64,000 nucleotides of DNA, from assembly GCF_000002515.2 (NCBI RefSeq), contig NC_006039.1, forward strand, positions 124,001 through 188,000, read 5' to 3'. The number at the start of each line of letters is the position of its first letter. Position 1 is the stretch's first letter. Below, one piece after another: positions 39,538 through 49,934 of this stretch. The notes below the pieces were generated by a model. The model worked only from the letters and a program-made list of their open reading frames with translations. It did not search any database and was not told the DNA's origin. This stretch comes from Kluyveromyces lactis (Eukaryota; Ascomycota; Saccharomycetes; Saccharomycetales; Saccharomycetaceae). The position numbers and the translations under genes were made by a program.

Positions 39538-41001
39538 ATGAGCACTGTAAAAAGTTCATTACCAGAGTTAGACCAAGAGGAACTGTCGAAGACTAACCCA
39601 TTCATCAAAATTGTGCATGGTCAAACTATTGTTGAAGTTCCGGAATTGGAACTAGAATGTGGAATCACGATTAATAATTTCCCGATCGCATATAAGACAT
39701 GGGGATATCTAAACGAGGCCAAGGATAATGTCTTAGTTATTTGCCATGCGTTGACTGGCTCGTCGGATGTCTCTGACTGGTGGGGTCCTTTACTAGGGAA
39801 CGGATTAGCTTTTGATCCATCCAAATTTTTTATTATTTGTTTGAATTCTATGGGTTCGCCATACGGTTCATTTTCGCCATTATCTATTGATTCTTCCACT
39901 GGTGAAAGATACGGACCTGAGTTCCCTCTTTGTACCGTTAGGGACGATGTGAATGCACATAGGATAGTATTGGACTCACTTGGAATAAGCTCTATAGCAT
40001 GTGTTATTGGTGGTTCTATGGGTGGTATGGTCGCCTTGGAATGGGCTGCAATTTTTGGTACTGATTACGTCAAAAACCTTATCGCTTTGGCAACATCAGC
40101 AAGACACTCTGCCTGGTGTATATCCTGGTCGGAAGCACAAAGACAGTCTATATATTCAGACCCGAAGTATCTTGATGGGTATTACCCATTAGAAGAGCCA
40201 CCAACCGTTGGGTTATCTGCTGCCAGAATGTCGGCATTATTGACTTATCGTTCAAGAAACAGTTTTGAAAACAAATTTGCTAGATCAGTTCCTTCTCAGC
40301 AACATCAACAGAAATCTGGCCGTTCTGAATCACAAAATAGTCTCACGTCAAAGAAATTGCAAGAACTCAATAAAGAAATTCACAACGACGGCCATTATCG
40401 CAGAAACTCACCATCATTTGAAAGAAAACCAAGTGTATCATCTGTTTCCTCATCTTGTTCTTCACCAAGGGATTCTAATCACTCTTTGTCATCATCTACA
40501 TCTACTACTTCTTTGAACAGATTAAAGGGTTCAAAACAGGTTAAACCCGTACAAACATACTTCTCTGCCCAATCTTACTTGCGTTACCAAGGTGAGAAAT
40601 TCATTAAAAGATTTGATGCCAACTGTTACATTTCAATCACCAGAAAATTGGACACACATGATTTGGCTCGTGACAGAGATGATGAAGATATAACTCATGT
40701 TCTTGGGTCCTTCAAACAGCCAACTTTAGTCATCGGTATCTCTTCAGATGGACTGTTCACTTACTCTGAACAGGAATTTTTGGCAAATAACATTCCAAAG
40801 GCCAGATTGGAAAAGATAGACTCGCCGGAAGGGCATGATGCATTTTTATTAGAGTTTAAATTGATAAATGAATTGATTAAAAGTTTCCTTGCGACTAACT
40901 GCAAGGGCCTGGTCAGTTCAGAGGGTCGTCTTTGGCAGGACACAAGCGAAGTTGTAACAAACTCTGTGTTTGGAGAAGCCGAAGAAGTTACCAATTGGTG
41001 A
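39538..41001 (+). CDS. MET2: Homoserine O-acetyltransferase
   Basis: Transfers acetyl from acetyl-CoA to homoserine, the first committed step to methionine and homocysteine. 487 residues (S. cerevisiae Met2 486). Alpha/beta-hydrolase fold: HALTGSSD near the oxyanion hole, nucleophile Ser160 in IGGSMGGM, Asp404 in SSDGLFTYSEQE and His433 in PEGHDAF. As in S. cerevisiae, a long Ser/Gln-rich insert (about 245-335) interrupts the catalytic domain before KPVQTYFSAQSYLRYQG. The C-terminal SVFGEAEEVTNW is conserved. Promoter sites fit Cbf1/Met31/Gcn4 control. Confidence 0.98.
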   Translation: MSTVKSSLPELDQEELSKTNPFIKIVHGQTIVEVPELELECGITINNFPIAYKTWGYLNEAKDNVLVICHALTGSSDVSDWWGPLLGNGLAFDPSKFFIICLNSMGSPYGSFSPLSIDSSTGERYGPEFPLCTVRDDVNAHRIVLDSLGISSIACVIGGSMGGMVALEWAAIFGTDYVKNLIALATSARHSAWCISWSEAQRQSIYSDPKYLDGYYPLEEPPTVGLSAARMSALLTYRSRNSFENKFARSVPSQQHQQKSGRSESQNSLTSKKLQELNKEIHNDGHYRRNSPSFERKPSVSSVSSSCSSPRDSNHSLSSSTSTTSLNRLKGSKQVKPVQTYFSAQSYLRYQGEKFIKRFDANCYISITRKLDTHDLARDRDDEDITHVLGSFKQPTLVIGISSDGLFTYSEQEFLANNIPKARLEKIDSPEGHDAFLLEFKLINELIKSFLATNCKGLVSSEGRLWQDTSEVVTNSVFGEAEEVTNW

Positions 41002-41311
41002 TTTTCTAGCCTGATACTTACACCATTCCGTCACGTCCTTGTAGGAAAGGCGTGAAACTTGATACGATACTGTGTAAGCAGTCATCGGTCTTGTATTTGT
41101 CATTTCTTGTAAAAAAAAAACTTTTGCATGTTACTTTCTGCATCTGATTATGTATCTCGAAATTATGTATTTTTTACACTAAATGGAAGGTATATAATAT
41201 CGATAAGCATATAATCGTTAGCTCCAACGATACACCACCAAATGTTGCCTGGACGACGTTCCTATTTTAGTAAAACGAACTCGATAAACATTATTATATA
41301 TATTATACATA
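41002..41311. other. Convergent MET2/ATG26 intergenic region
   Basis: 310 AT-rich bases between convergent stops, with an A10 tract near 41111 and TATATATTATACATATTATAT near the ATG26 end. No gene seen. Confidence 0.5.
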
Positions 41312-44300
41312 TTATATCAGAAGCCAGGATCCATCATTTGATCCTGAGCCTTCACTGCTATATTCTTCTTTTTCATTTCCTTTCGCGGTTACAACAGCAT
41401 CGTTGGATAATTTTGTGCTTGCAGCCTCCATCTCTTTGTCATCAACGGGATTTTTGGTTTTTATCAAACTTCTAGCGTATCCTAATTCAGAATAAATTGC
41501 GCCTATGGCCGTAGCAACCCCATGCTCTTTAGAAATACTCTCACCTATTTGCCTGGCCTTTTGGATGATCCTCGTGTTAGTGGTAACTTCTTTCAACGCT
41601 TTCGCTAACGAGCTCCTATTCAATTTTTTCAAAGCGACACCAGCGCCAATATCTTCAACTCTGCTAGCGTAAAAGAATTGATCCCCAAAGAATGGTTTGA
41701 TAATGGTAGGCAAACCAGCTCTTAAAGACGCGCCTGTAGTTCCCGAACCGCCATGATGAACTGTAGCATCAATTTTTGTGAATAGCCAGTCGTGTGGCAC
41801 ATCACCTGAATTATATATATAACTTGGCAACTCTTTATCGATCTTTTTTGCCAGTGGATCTCCAAACCTATTAGACCAGCCTTTATTCAAAACACAATAA
41901 ACTCCTGCATCTCGTACAGCTTCAATAATAGTATCTGTCATTTTTTCGGGGTCATTAACTACTATCGATCCGAATCCAATATATACCACTTTTTTCTTCA
42001 ATTCCCTAGCCTTGTTGAGAAATTCCATAAATTCTGCAGGGGGTTTGTAGGACCGTTTTTCATCAAGAAACCAGTAACCTGTTACTTTGATCCATTCATT
42101 GAAATCGACACTTGGTGGAAAGACTATCGGAGACACATTGTATAAAAATGGAACACGATTTTGCTGCATCGAAACTAGATTCGTCTTGGGCAATTTTAAT
42201 TTGGTTTCTCTCCATTCATTAACCTTACCACTGATTCCTTTCCAAAAGATGTTCTCGAAAAGAACATGTGTAAAATAGTTATAGTTGCCACCTCTTTTTT
42301 GATCTGGTACTATAAATGCATGTGGATAAGCCCTAGTTCTAGTCCAAGGCATAGTAAACGCTCTAAAATATGGTATTCTCAAAGCTTCTGCTATATGTAT
42401 CCCTGCCATGGCACTAGGAGATTCGATTAGTATATCTATACCTTGACATCCCTCCCAAGCTGTATCCAACAGAGATGAGATCCAAGTAGAAAAGTTTGTA
42501 GAAGCGTCCCTCAATAAACCCATGTTCATTGATCCATGCTGTACCATCAAAGATATTAGTTCTGCAGGATTACCAGATATTTCTCTAAATCCTATATTAT
42601 GAGAAACTATCCAATCCTTAAATTCTCCATGAGTTAGTATAATAACTTCATGACCTTCGGCTTGCAAACCCTTTGCCAATGCAATATATGGTTGTACATC
42701 ACCTCTTGAACCGATTGTAAGTAATCCGAATTTGTAGCTTTTACTAGGTTTGATTACAGTGGTGAAATACGGGTTTTTTTCAACGATTAATGGAATATCA
42801 AAGCCTTGTTCACTAATTTTTTCTTCTAATAATTTGAGACTCGCAGCTTCTGAGAGGCGGTGAACAACTTCAGCTGTAGACTTTCGTTTTAGCGTTGACC
42901 GATGACTACTTACAGCATCCATGACTTTAATCATCACAAACTCACAATCATCTCGAGCATTCTTGTTACCAAATTCTAAGAATAGTTCTTCATGACCGTG
43001 AATAACAATTACTAAACCAAAATAACCAAATCTAAAACGCGTTTCCTTGTAGCAGTTCTCAACATCCTCCAACGGTAGCACCGTTTTAGTGCTAACTCCA
43101 GGCAAAAGAGATCGGAAACATATATTCTTGTCCGATATATAAATCTTCCCGTATATGGGAACGTTCCTATTGAGGTATCCATGGTAACTGGCTACTAGGT
43201 TCGCTGTTTCGTCAAAGGAGAAATGCTGCCTGAAACGTACGTTGGATTGATTGCTGATATCCGCATCTGCAGTGTACTTATCGTCAAGGGGAAAGACAAT
43301 ACCGTCATCGGAATTGAAATGCACTGGGTCAGCTGCCCACATCAGAGGAACGTTCTGAAATTTTTTTGGTGTTAACCTTGAAATAATGGATTTTGAGTCT
43401 TTATCATAATCAATAGTTTGATCATTAATTAATCCAGGAGAATAGTGTTCAATAATTATGTCATCCTCCAGTTTGGTAAATTTACTGGGTGAACCCAGTT
43501 TCAAGCTTCCAGCCATAGATTTAAGCTTCTTTTTAACTTTTCGTGGGTATGCTGAATGTCTAGGACTAAATGCGGAACTTGTTTGCTGTAATGTCAACGC
43601 AGATTGCATAGTACCAGGTGACAAGGTGTCAGTTTCAGCTGAGTTGATATCAGCATCATCCACCAAGTTGTTCTCATTACTAGGATCGTCGTAATTTAAG
43701 TCAGGTAGTTTTTCGTTGATACCTAGCGGGGAATCAACCTTGTTGAAGTTTACCAATATTTGAGAACCATTCATTTCAAGATCTTTTAAGAGAGAGTTCA
43801 CCTTTTGTTTCATGGCATTTGCGTTACCTTTGAAAAATACAAAGAAGTATTCATCAACGGCATACGTTGATAGATTCTCTAGTGCCTTTATTCTTAAAGT
43901 TCCACTCTTATCTAAAATACTAGTTTCCTCAAGATCTACAATGTTTTGAAGAGGGATTTTGATAGTCATAGTGTTGGTATCAGAGTGCTGAGAAGCAAAC
44001 ATCTGTTTTTTGATGCTACTCACCCAGTGTCTTGCAGAATGGAAAGAGTCAGCTTTCAATACCAGCGACTGATCTTTAATACTCAATTCAAACTTTGTTG
44101 GGTTGTTCTCACTTGAAGTCATTTGCACGCTGCTAATATCTCTCAAATCAATAGTCAAAAGGGGGAAATATAGATCTGTCGAAGAGTTATGAAAGCTTAA
44201 TGTATGACCCTTCAAAACCACCCAATAACGATGAGATTTGCTCAAAACGTGACCGCTGATGAGACGCAACGACCCAGTGACATTGAAATCCGACTCAAAG

Positions 44301-44941
44301 TTCGGTATGAACGCGAAGAAAAAAAGGTGTTTGTTAGTCAAGTATGCATGTCCTTGTATCATAATATCTCGTAGCAGCCAGCATGGGTATTCTTCAATGT
44401 ATTTCTCATCATCGTTAGGAAGAAATTTCTTTATCAACCGTTCCCTGATTAATTCCTTTCTCGATTTAGAATCTGTACTGATCTGCGAAATTGCATCAGC
44501 GTTCATTTCAATAGAAACTTCAAACAAAGTCTGGTTAGCCTGTGAACTAGTATCAAGAACAGACGCTGCATCGTTCATCAGCTCTAATTCATCCTCGTCA
44601 TTCTCTTCTTTATCTCCTAATTCATTTATTCCAACGTACATGCTTGCTGTAGCTATAAGCCCAGCAAAGCTCTTTGCCATATATTGTGTCTTAGCAACGT
44701 CTTCCACCGTATCTGTGTCCTGACCGTGGTTTTCTGACCCATTATCAAACTTCTTTGATAAGGCTTGAAGTCGAGATTCCAGGGTCTCGGTGTTGGAGGA
44801 AACAAATCGCAAGTCTGCAACAGAATGGCATAATTGATCTACAGGAGATACACTTCTCCTTACAAATGCCCTCGGATCTACAAACATAGATCTTGTAAAC
44901 CTTGACGGACTCTTTTGATGTTCCGATGAATCCTTCGGCAT
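41312..44941 (-). CDS. ATG26: Sterol 3-beta-glucosyltransferase
   Basis: UDP-glucose:sterol glucosyltransferase making steryl glucosides; in some yeasts it also serves pexophagy. 1209 residues from ATG 44941 (S. cerevisiae 1198); the frame extends further only from a TTG. Modules in order: N-terminal region with GRAM domain (about 175-235: IEEYPCWLLRDIMIQGHAYL), PH domain (about 230-320: HRYWVVLKGHTLSFHNSSTD ... ARHWVSSIKKQ), a second GRAM domain (about 555-660), then the GT-B glycosyltransferase. The latter shows GLLTIGSRGDVQPYIALAKG at about 738 and the UDP-sugar signature VHHGGSGTTGASLRAGLPTI at about 1065-1085. It precedes co-directional ISC1. Confidence 0.97.
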   Translation of the reverse strand: MPKDSSEHQKSPSRFTRSMFVDPRAFVRRSVSPVDQLCHSVADLRFVSSNTETLESRLQALSKKFDNGSENHGQDTDTVEDVAKTQYMAKSFAGLIATASMYVGINELGDKEENDEDELELMNDAASVLDTSSQANQTLFEVSIEMNADAISQISTDSKSRKELIRERLIKKFLPNDDEKYIEEYPCWLLRDIMIQGHAYLTNKHLFFFAFIPNFESDFNVTGSLRLISGHVLSKSHRYWVVLKGHTLSFHNSSTDLYFPLLTIDLRDISSVQMTSSENNPTKFELSIKDQSLVLKADSFHSARHWVSSIKKQMFASQHSDTNTMTIKIPLQNIVDLEETSILDKSGTLRIKALENLSTYAVDEYFFVFFKGNANAMKQKVNSLLKDLEMNGSQILVNFNKVDSPLGINEKLPDLNYDDPSNENNLVDDADINSAETDTLSPGTMQSALTLQQTSSAFSPRHSAYPRKVKKKLKSMAGSLKLGSPSKFTKLEDDIIIEHYSPGLINDQTIDYDKDSKSIISRLTPKKFQNVPLMWAADPVHFNSDDGIVFPLDDKYTADADISNQSNVRFRQHFSFDETANLVASYHGYLNRNVPIYGKIYISDKNICFRSLLPGVSTKTVLPLEDVENCYKETRFRFGYFGLVIVIHGHEELFLEFGNKNARDDCEFVMIKVMDAVSSHRSTLKRKSTAEVVHRLSEAASLKLLEEKISEQGFDIPLIVEKNPYFTTVIKPSKSYKFGLLTIGSRGDVQPYIALAKGLQAEGHEVIILTHGEFKDWIVSHNIGFREISGNPAELISLMVQHGSMNMGLLRDASTNFSTWISSLLDTAWEGCQGIDILIESPSAMAGIHIAEALRIPYFRAFTMPWTRTRAYPHAFIVPDQKRGGNYNYFTHVLFENIFWKGISGKVNEWRETKLKLPKTNLVSMQQNRVPFLYNVSPIVFPPSVDFNEWIKVTGYWFLDEKRSYKPPAEFMEFLNKARELKKKVVYIGFGSIVVNDPEKMTDTIIEAVRDAGVYCVLNKGWSNRFGDPLAKKIDKELPSYIYNSGDVPHDWLFTKIDATVHHGGSGTTGASLRAGLPTIIKPFFGDQFFYASRVEDIGAGVALKKLNRSSLAKALKEVTTNTRIIQKARQIGESISKEHGVATAIGAIYSELGYARSLIKTKNPVDDKEMEAASTKLSNDAVVTAKGNEKEEYSSEGSGSNDGSWLLI

Positions 44942-45405
44942 TATTGGTAGGGGATGTTGCGTTCGCGATTCTTTGAAAATTACCACCAACAAACAATATT
45001 TTTAACTTTGCATTTCATTCCAAAGTAAAACCAACACCTACTAAAGTACCAGCAACCAAATGTTTATATTAAATTAACCCCTGGGCACCGAGTTTTTGCC
45101 AATATCATCCTTTTATTTTATTAAGGTGCGTCGTGATTTAAGGATAGCTTATATACCACAGAAACAATAGAAACAGAGTTTTAATAAGTTACCCGGAAAT
45201 CAAACACATGCGATAGAGACTTTTGTCGAACCAGAGTCATCAAATGGAAGACTGACAAAAGCAGCACAGAAATATGTCAGAATGGAAAAGAGACTCAAGA
45301 CAATGTTTAGCACTATGATTTAGTAGAACACAAAAATCAATGCGAACAGCTGTTGCTGAAAGCCATTAAACAAATTATTATATTGAAATTAAAAAGAGGA
45401 ATTTA
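44942..45405. promoter_or_regulatory. ATG26 upstream and ISC1 3' flank
   Basis: 464 bases between two minus-strand genes. AT-rich, with no clear factor site or RNA gene. Confidence 0.4.
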
Positions 45406-46758
45406 TCAATTATTTACACTACTTGATAGGAAACGTTTTGCATCTGAGACTTCTTCGTATACTTCCTGTAAAGCACGTATTTCTTTGTTACCAAACAAGA
45501 GCGATATTAAACCATCGATTAATCCTGATGCTGTAAGGGCTACAGAGAACAGGATCCAGAAAATTGAAGACCAACCTGCTATATTTGATGTGAAAGTTGT
45601 CACCACCATGGATGCGATAATGAAGAAAATGGATACCCAAAAATGGGTTCCACGCCATAATTTCTGCCATTTGGCCGTCGCCATATAGTTATCAATGCAT
45701 AGCAATAGATCATCATACATTTGAATTCTCTCTAACGCCTGTTCCTTAGCCATTGAGTGATCCGTTTCCTGGAGTATATGAGGTTTCTGGTCCGTTTGTG
45801 TGAGATCTTTTAACTGTAGTAGAATACTGTATGCGAAATGATCACTAAAGCTTCCTATATTTGGAATAGTTTCTGTGAATGTAACTTTTGCATCCAATGT
45901 GTGAAGTGTGTTTGAATCTATCAATGCATAGTCTAGACGACATGCTTCATGTGCACCTCTGCTTGCTCTCCAAGTATTTAAAGTAGAATCACATGTAGTT
46001 CCGCCATATGTGATTTGGTTAGCTGGCGATAATGCAGCTATATCTTTCAAATCTTGAACTCCAAACTTTTGTTCCCATGAATCTACTTGACCGGCCTCAA
46101 TTGTTAAAAATTTATGTGGCAATGATCCTGGTCTTGAATTCAAGTCACCTACCACAACAACAGAGTAGCCAGCCTTCTTATATAGCTTGACCAATTTACT
46201 AAAATCCCACGATTGACATGCTCTATGGCACTCGTATGCTGCATCACCAGTCAAAGCATAAGGCGCATGCATGTGACTATTCAAAATAGCTAATGGTGGA
46301 TATTCAGGTGATGTTCTTTTCAAAAGTGTGACACTAATAGATTTCCCCACGTACCAGTCACCTCGCCAAAAAGCGCTGGGTCTGCCGTTGATAGGAAACC
46401 TATACAAAAATGTGGACTCAATAGGTATCTTCGATAGTATTGCTAATCCAGGCCCGCTAATCATTCCTGATTTAAATCTTCTGTAGTATGGATACCTGTG
46501 TTTGCATCTCTCTACTATGTAATTCCAATCCTCATCACACCAAACTTCTTGCAATGCAACAACATCGTATTGTTCTTTAGTATCATTCGGATTCTGATCC
46601 CAAAAATTTCCTGCATCCAAATTACCGGCTAATCTTTCTGCTAACGCTGTTAACCTTTGTTTCCTAAATCTTGCGATGTATTTTAATCCCCAGGTGTTGA
46701 ACGTGAGAAAACGAATCCTGCCCGGGTCGATCGCTTGTCCGTTGAACGAATCCGTCAT
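45406..46758 (-). CDS. ISC1: Inositol phosphosphingolipid phospholipase C (neutral sphingomyelinase family)
   Basis: Hydrolyses complex sphingolipids (IPC, MIPC, M(IP)2C) to ceramides at ER and mitochondria. 450 residues from ATG 46758; a longer frame starts only with GTG (S. cerevisiae Isc1 477). DNase-I/EEP-type catalytic core: FNTWGLKY, ALQEVWCDEDW (Mg-binding Glu), NSHMHAPY, VVVGDLNSRPGSLPHK (Asp/Asn), CRLDYALID and SDHFAYS (Asp-His). Two C-terminal membrane segments (THFWVSIFFIIASMVVTTF and WSSIFWILFSVALTASGLI) lead to the lipid-binding tail. It is divergent from SPC25, as in S. cerevisiae YER018C-YER019W. Confidence 0.97.
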   Translation of the reverse strand: MTDSFNGQAIDPGRIRFLTFNTWGLKYIARFRKQRLTALAERLAGNLDAGNFWDQNPNDTKEQYDVVALQEVWCDEDWNYIVERCKHRYPYYRRFKSGMISGPGLAILSKIPIESTFLYRFPINGRPSAFWRGDWYVGKSISVTLLKRTSPEYPPLAILNSHMHAPYALTGDAAYECHRACQSWDFSKLVKLYKKAGYSVVVVGDLNSRPGSLPHKFLTIEAGQVDSWEQKFGVQDLKDIAALSPANQITYGGTTCDSTLNTWRASRGAHEACRLDYALIDSNTLHTLDAKVTFTETIPNIGSFSDHFAYSILLQLKDLTQTDQKPHILQETDHSMAKEQALERIQMYDDLLLCIDNYMATAKWQKLWRGTHFWVSIFFIIASMVVTTFTSNIAGWSSIFWILFSVALTASGLIDGLISLLFGNKEIRALQEVYEEVSDAKRFLSSSVNN

Positions 46759-47258
46759 TACAGTCACTGCAACTTCTGCAGAACTTTTTAAACTTTCCAC
46801 CGTCACTTTGAAGCTGAGTTCAATCTACCGCCTTTGGCAAATTGTAAATGTGGAACACTATGGAGGATATAATATATATCTCTCTAGCCGCTCGAGTCAC
46901 TATAGTTAAAGAAGAACTATTGGCCAATGCTAAATGTATCAAATAAAACAAACTATTCCAGAAAATTGTGTGGTGTCTATGAATCCCCTCGTGAAAGAAT
47001 ACCTTTGTTTGCCACTAAGTGTCAGTTAAAGGTTTGGTGTCCTTCTAGTCATTGCAAGTTTTGCATGCATTTGTTGAAATTGAATTTCTTTTAGAATGAG
47101 AATAATATAAACAAACAAACATCCTTGACTGTGCAAACTACTGGATGAACAAAAATACAAAAATCAGCGTGAAGAGTAAGGGGAACGAAAAATCTGTGTT
47201 TAGCACGTAGTATTTTTCTGTAAGAAGCTGGTTGAGCAAGCTGACTCAATTCGGAAAA
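46759..47258. promoter_or_regulatory. Divergent ISC1/SPC25 promoter
   Basis: 500 bases between divergent starts. ATATAATATATATC near 46867-46880 is a candidate TATA region. No other feature recognised. Confidence 0.45.
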
Positions 47259-48042
47259 ATGGGCATCGATGATTTCAATGAATTGAAGCTGAAGATGGAC
47301 GACTTCCAATCGAAGATCCATCAATTTTTAATTAAGAATAACCAAGATCTAGCTACGAAGAGTGAAACGTACTGGAATAGTGAATCGGAAAAGATAAAGA
47401 AGATTGAGGCACTAAAGGATAAACTACGACAACTGGAAGAACACCAAATTTCCCTAGAAGAAGGTATGTTTAAGTTCCACAATGTACTGAAAATTGTAAC
47501 CAGGGAATTGCACCGCCTTGAAGATTTCGTAATACTAACAAACGTCAATTTGAACTTTTACAGAATTTGAATCATCACAACGTGAAGTAAGTGAAGTGAA
47601 TGCGCAAAGTAAAGCCTTTCTAACAAAACGAGATAAACTTATCGGTGAACGAGAGTTTTTACATAAAGAACTTGATAAACTAGATATCTTGCTAAAGGAA
47701 CAGACTAAAGATCTCGAGAGAGAGAAACAATCGCGATTGTTACAAAGCAGTAAAGATACGAATGAAGTAGCATTATTTGAGACACTACTTGGTCTTCATA
47801 TATCTGCAAATGCTCAGGATGCCATTACGTTCCATTTCACTTCAAGGACCGTTGACGTCAGTCCACAATTGTCGATTACTCTTGATGTGTCTCAAGATAC
47901 TTATAAAATTACAGATTCGAATCCTAAATTGCCTCAGATTATAAAGAATGACTTACTAAACAATTTAGCAGCTACCGATGACCTTCGAAGCTTTCTCAAG
48001 GCTGCACGCTCACATTTGAGTGCCTTAACTGAAGCAACTTAA
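47259..48042 (+). CDS. SPC25: Ndc80-complex kinetochore subunit (two exons)
   Basis: Subunit of the Ndc80 complex linking centromeres to microtubules; pairs with Spc24. Exon 1 is 47259-47463 and exon 2 is 47564-48042. Joined, they give 227 residues (S. cerevisiae 221). The start is ATG 47259 (MGIDDFNELKLKMDDFQSKI); upstream the frame reaches only a TTG. Exon 1 and the start of exon 2 form a continuous coiled coil (to about residue 135). The C-terminal about 85 residues make the RWD-like head (VALFETLLGLHISANAQDAI). Without splicing, the first reading frame runs into a stop at 47570, just past the acceptor. The gene is divergent from ISC1. Confidence 0.92.
47464..47563 (+). other. SPC25 intron
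   Basis: 100-base intron: donor GTATGT at 47464, branch site TACTAAC at 47533-47539, acceptor TTTTACAG ending at 47563, 24 bases from the branch site. Phase 1; the junction codon becomes GAA. Splicing restores one coiled-coil frame. Confidence 0.92.
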
Positions 48043-48078
48043 GCCTAGAAGCACTAAAAAATGATACCCGGATACTGA

Positions 48079-48085
48079 CACGTGA
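48079..48085. promoter_or_regulatory. Cbf1-type box CACGTGA upstream of PER1
   Basis: ACACGTGAC context in the 274-base gap between SPC25 and PER1, just after the SPC25 stop and about 235 bases before the PER1 ATG. Confidence 0.4.
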
Positions 48086-48316
48086 CTTGAAACTGCTCCC
48101 TTTCCCGTCGTTTATCCTCCCGAGATCAATTCAATATTATGAGATATCATTCAGCTGAAGTTCAACAAACACGCTAAATTGTATGGTGTTTTGTTGGCAG
48201 AGACAAAAACACCTTCATAGGCAATATAGTTAAGATCAAACTGGTCGTTTTTATTCAGTATACGATTATCGTTTTGTATTAATAGATCCTCTTGAGGAGA
48301 GTGGGAAGAACGTGGA

Positions 48317-49351
48317 ATGCTTAATGCAACTAAGAGGTTAGCTTGTCTGTCATTTTTCGTGTATGTCTCACTAGCATCGCCAGGAGATAGACTACCGGAA
48401 TTTTCGGACTGTGTTAGGGCCTGTGAAGTGGTGCGTCATTGTACAGATCGGTTTGAAGAAGATTCGTTTAATCCCTTCATCAATGAGCAATTTTCTGAAC
48501 CAGCATTAGTGTATAAGGCTTTACTATGGGATTGCACCAGTGATTGTGATTATCAATGTCAACAGAAAATAACTTTAGATAGAGAGGAAAGGAACGAGGA
48601 CATCTACCAGTTCCATGGAAAATGGCCATTCAAAAGAGTTCTTGGAATGCAGGAATTTTACTCCACAATTTTTTCCATTTGCAATTTCGTTCCTCATTAT
48701 AGAGGGTTCAAATTAGCTAGAAAGTCTCTTGCGAAACTTCAAAAGACAAGCCAAAGAAGGGTACTAATCCTGAACTACATATTCATATCAATGGCCGGAA
48801 TGATAGCATGGATATGCAGTTCTATTTTCCACACTAGGGATTTAATCATCACAGAGAAACTGGATTACGTATTCGCAGGTGCCACCGTTTTGAGTGGATT
48901 CCATGGAGTATTTTATAGAGTCGCTAGACTCGATTTACACCCTCGTGTCGGCGCACTTTTTTCCCTTAGTGTGTTTACAATATTCGTGGGGCATCTTTTA
49001 CGTTTGTACTTGAATTGGTCGTACGCCTATAACATGAGATTTAATATATTCTTTGGCCTCCTGCAGTACATTTTATTGATAACGTTGGCAATTTTGAATT
49101 ATCGGACGTTCTCTTCAATAAGGCCCGATTTGGTTCATGATCTCTCTGTCGTACCGGTCTTGCTTGTTGTATTCACTGGTGTTGCAATGTCAAGCGAATT
49201 ATTTGATTTTTTCAGCTACCGTTGGCAGATTGATTCACATGCCATATGGCATGCACTGACCATTGTACCCTCGTTCTATCTCTATGAATTCTTTTTGAAG
49301 GATTACCATGTCCTTGGATCGAGAACATCAACAAATATCAAAAACGTATGA
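48317..49351 (+). CDS. PER1: GPI-anchor lipid-remodelling phospholipase
   Basis: ER membrane enzyme that removes the sn-2 acyl chain from GPI anchors before exchange for C26 (PGAP3 family, CREST superfamily). 344 residues (S. cerevisiae Per1 357). A signal peptide ends near ASPGDRLPEF. Lumenal Cys-rich motifs follow: FSDCVRACEVVRHC and LLWDCTSDCDYQCQQ. Then YQFHGKWPFKRVLGMQEFYS and seven membrane segments with the family's conserved residues in SSIFHTRD and the last helices (SHAIWHALTIVPSFYLYEFF). Followed by BOR1. Confidence 0.96.
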   Translation: MLNATKRLACLSFFVYVSLASPGDRLPEFSDCVRACEVVRHCTDRFEEDSFNPFINEQFSEPALVYKALLWDCTSDCDYQCQQKITLDREERNEDIYQFHGKWPFKRVLGMQEFYSTIFSICNFVPHYRGFKLARKSLAKLQKTSQRRVLILNYIFISMAGMIAWICSSIFHTRDLIITEKLDYVFAGATVLSGFHGVFYRVARLDLHPRVGALFSLSVFTIFVGHLLRLYLNWSYAYNMRFNIFFGLLQYILLITLAILNYRTFSSIRPDLVHDLSVVPVLLVVFTGVAMSSELFDFFSYRWQIDSHAIWHALTIVPSFYLYEFFLKDYHVLGSRTSTNIKNV

Positions 49352-49934
49352 ATGAGTTTCTTGGCTGCTTCTTCATATAACCTCAATCGCTTTGCATAAA
49401 CAAAGCAATGTATAAATACTAACATAGAATTGTGTATACTTGGCTTGATAATGACGGAATATCGAAATATTGAGCTCTTTGACCCCAAAAAGTCGAACAT
49501 TTCCAAAAAATAAAACATGCATCAAACTATACACCTGAAGGAACGTGGCCCGGCTATAACTGGCCGTCAGGCACACCTACTACCGCATTAGAGAGCTCAG
49601 CATCCTAATTTTGCTATCAAAAATTAGAAAAATGAAAGAGATGACTAGAAAACTTGGACTTGCACATTGGTATGCCCCCCCTCATGGGCAGTTGAAACTT
49701 GTCTAGAAGCATTTAAACTTAGTAATCAAATAGTTCTCCGGATTGATTCTGGGAATAGACAGTTAAGAGTCGTTTTAGAAGCTCAAATATTTTCCTATTT
49801 CCTAACATATTTATGCCAAGCTTAAAATGACAATCTAAAAATTATGTGCAGTATGAACTATAAGCCTTACGGATATATTGTTCCCTTCAAACGTCGGAAG
49901 TAAAAGAAGCCTACTAACATCAATAAAATAAGGG
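49352..49934. promoter_or_regulatory. PER1-BOR1 intergenic region
   Basis: 583 bases. Includes a TACTAAC at 49912-49918, 17 bases before the BOR1 ATG, and a possible upstream exon with a GTATGC donor at 49670; see findings. Otherwise AT-rich. Confidence 0.4.
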
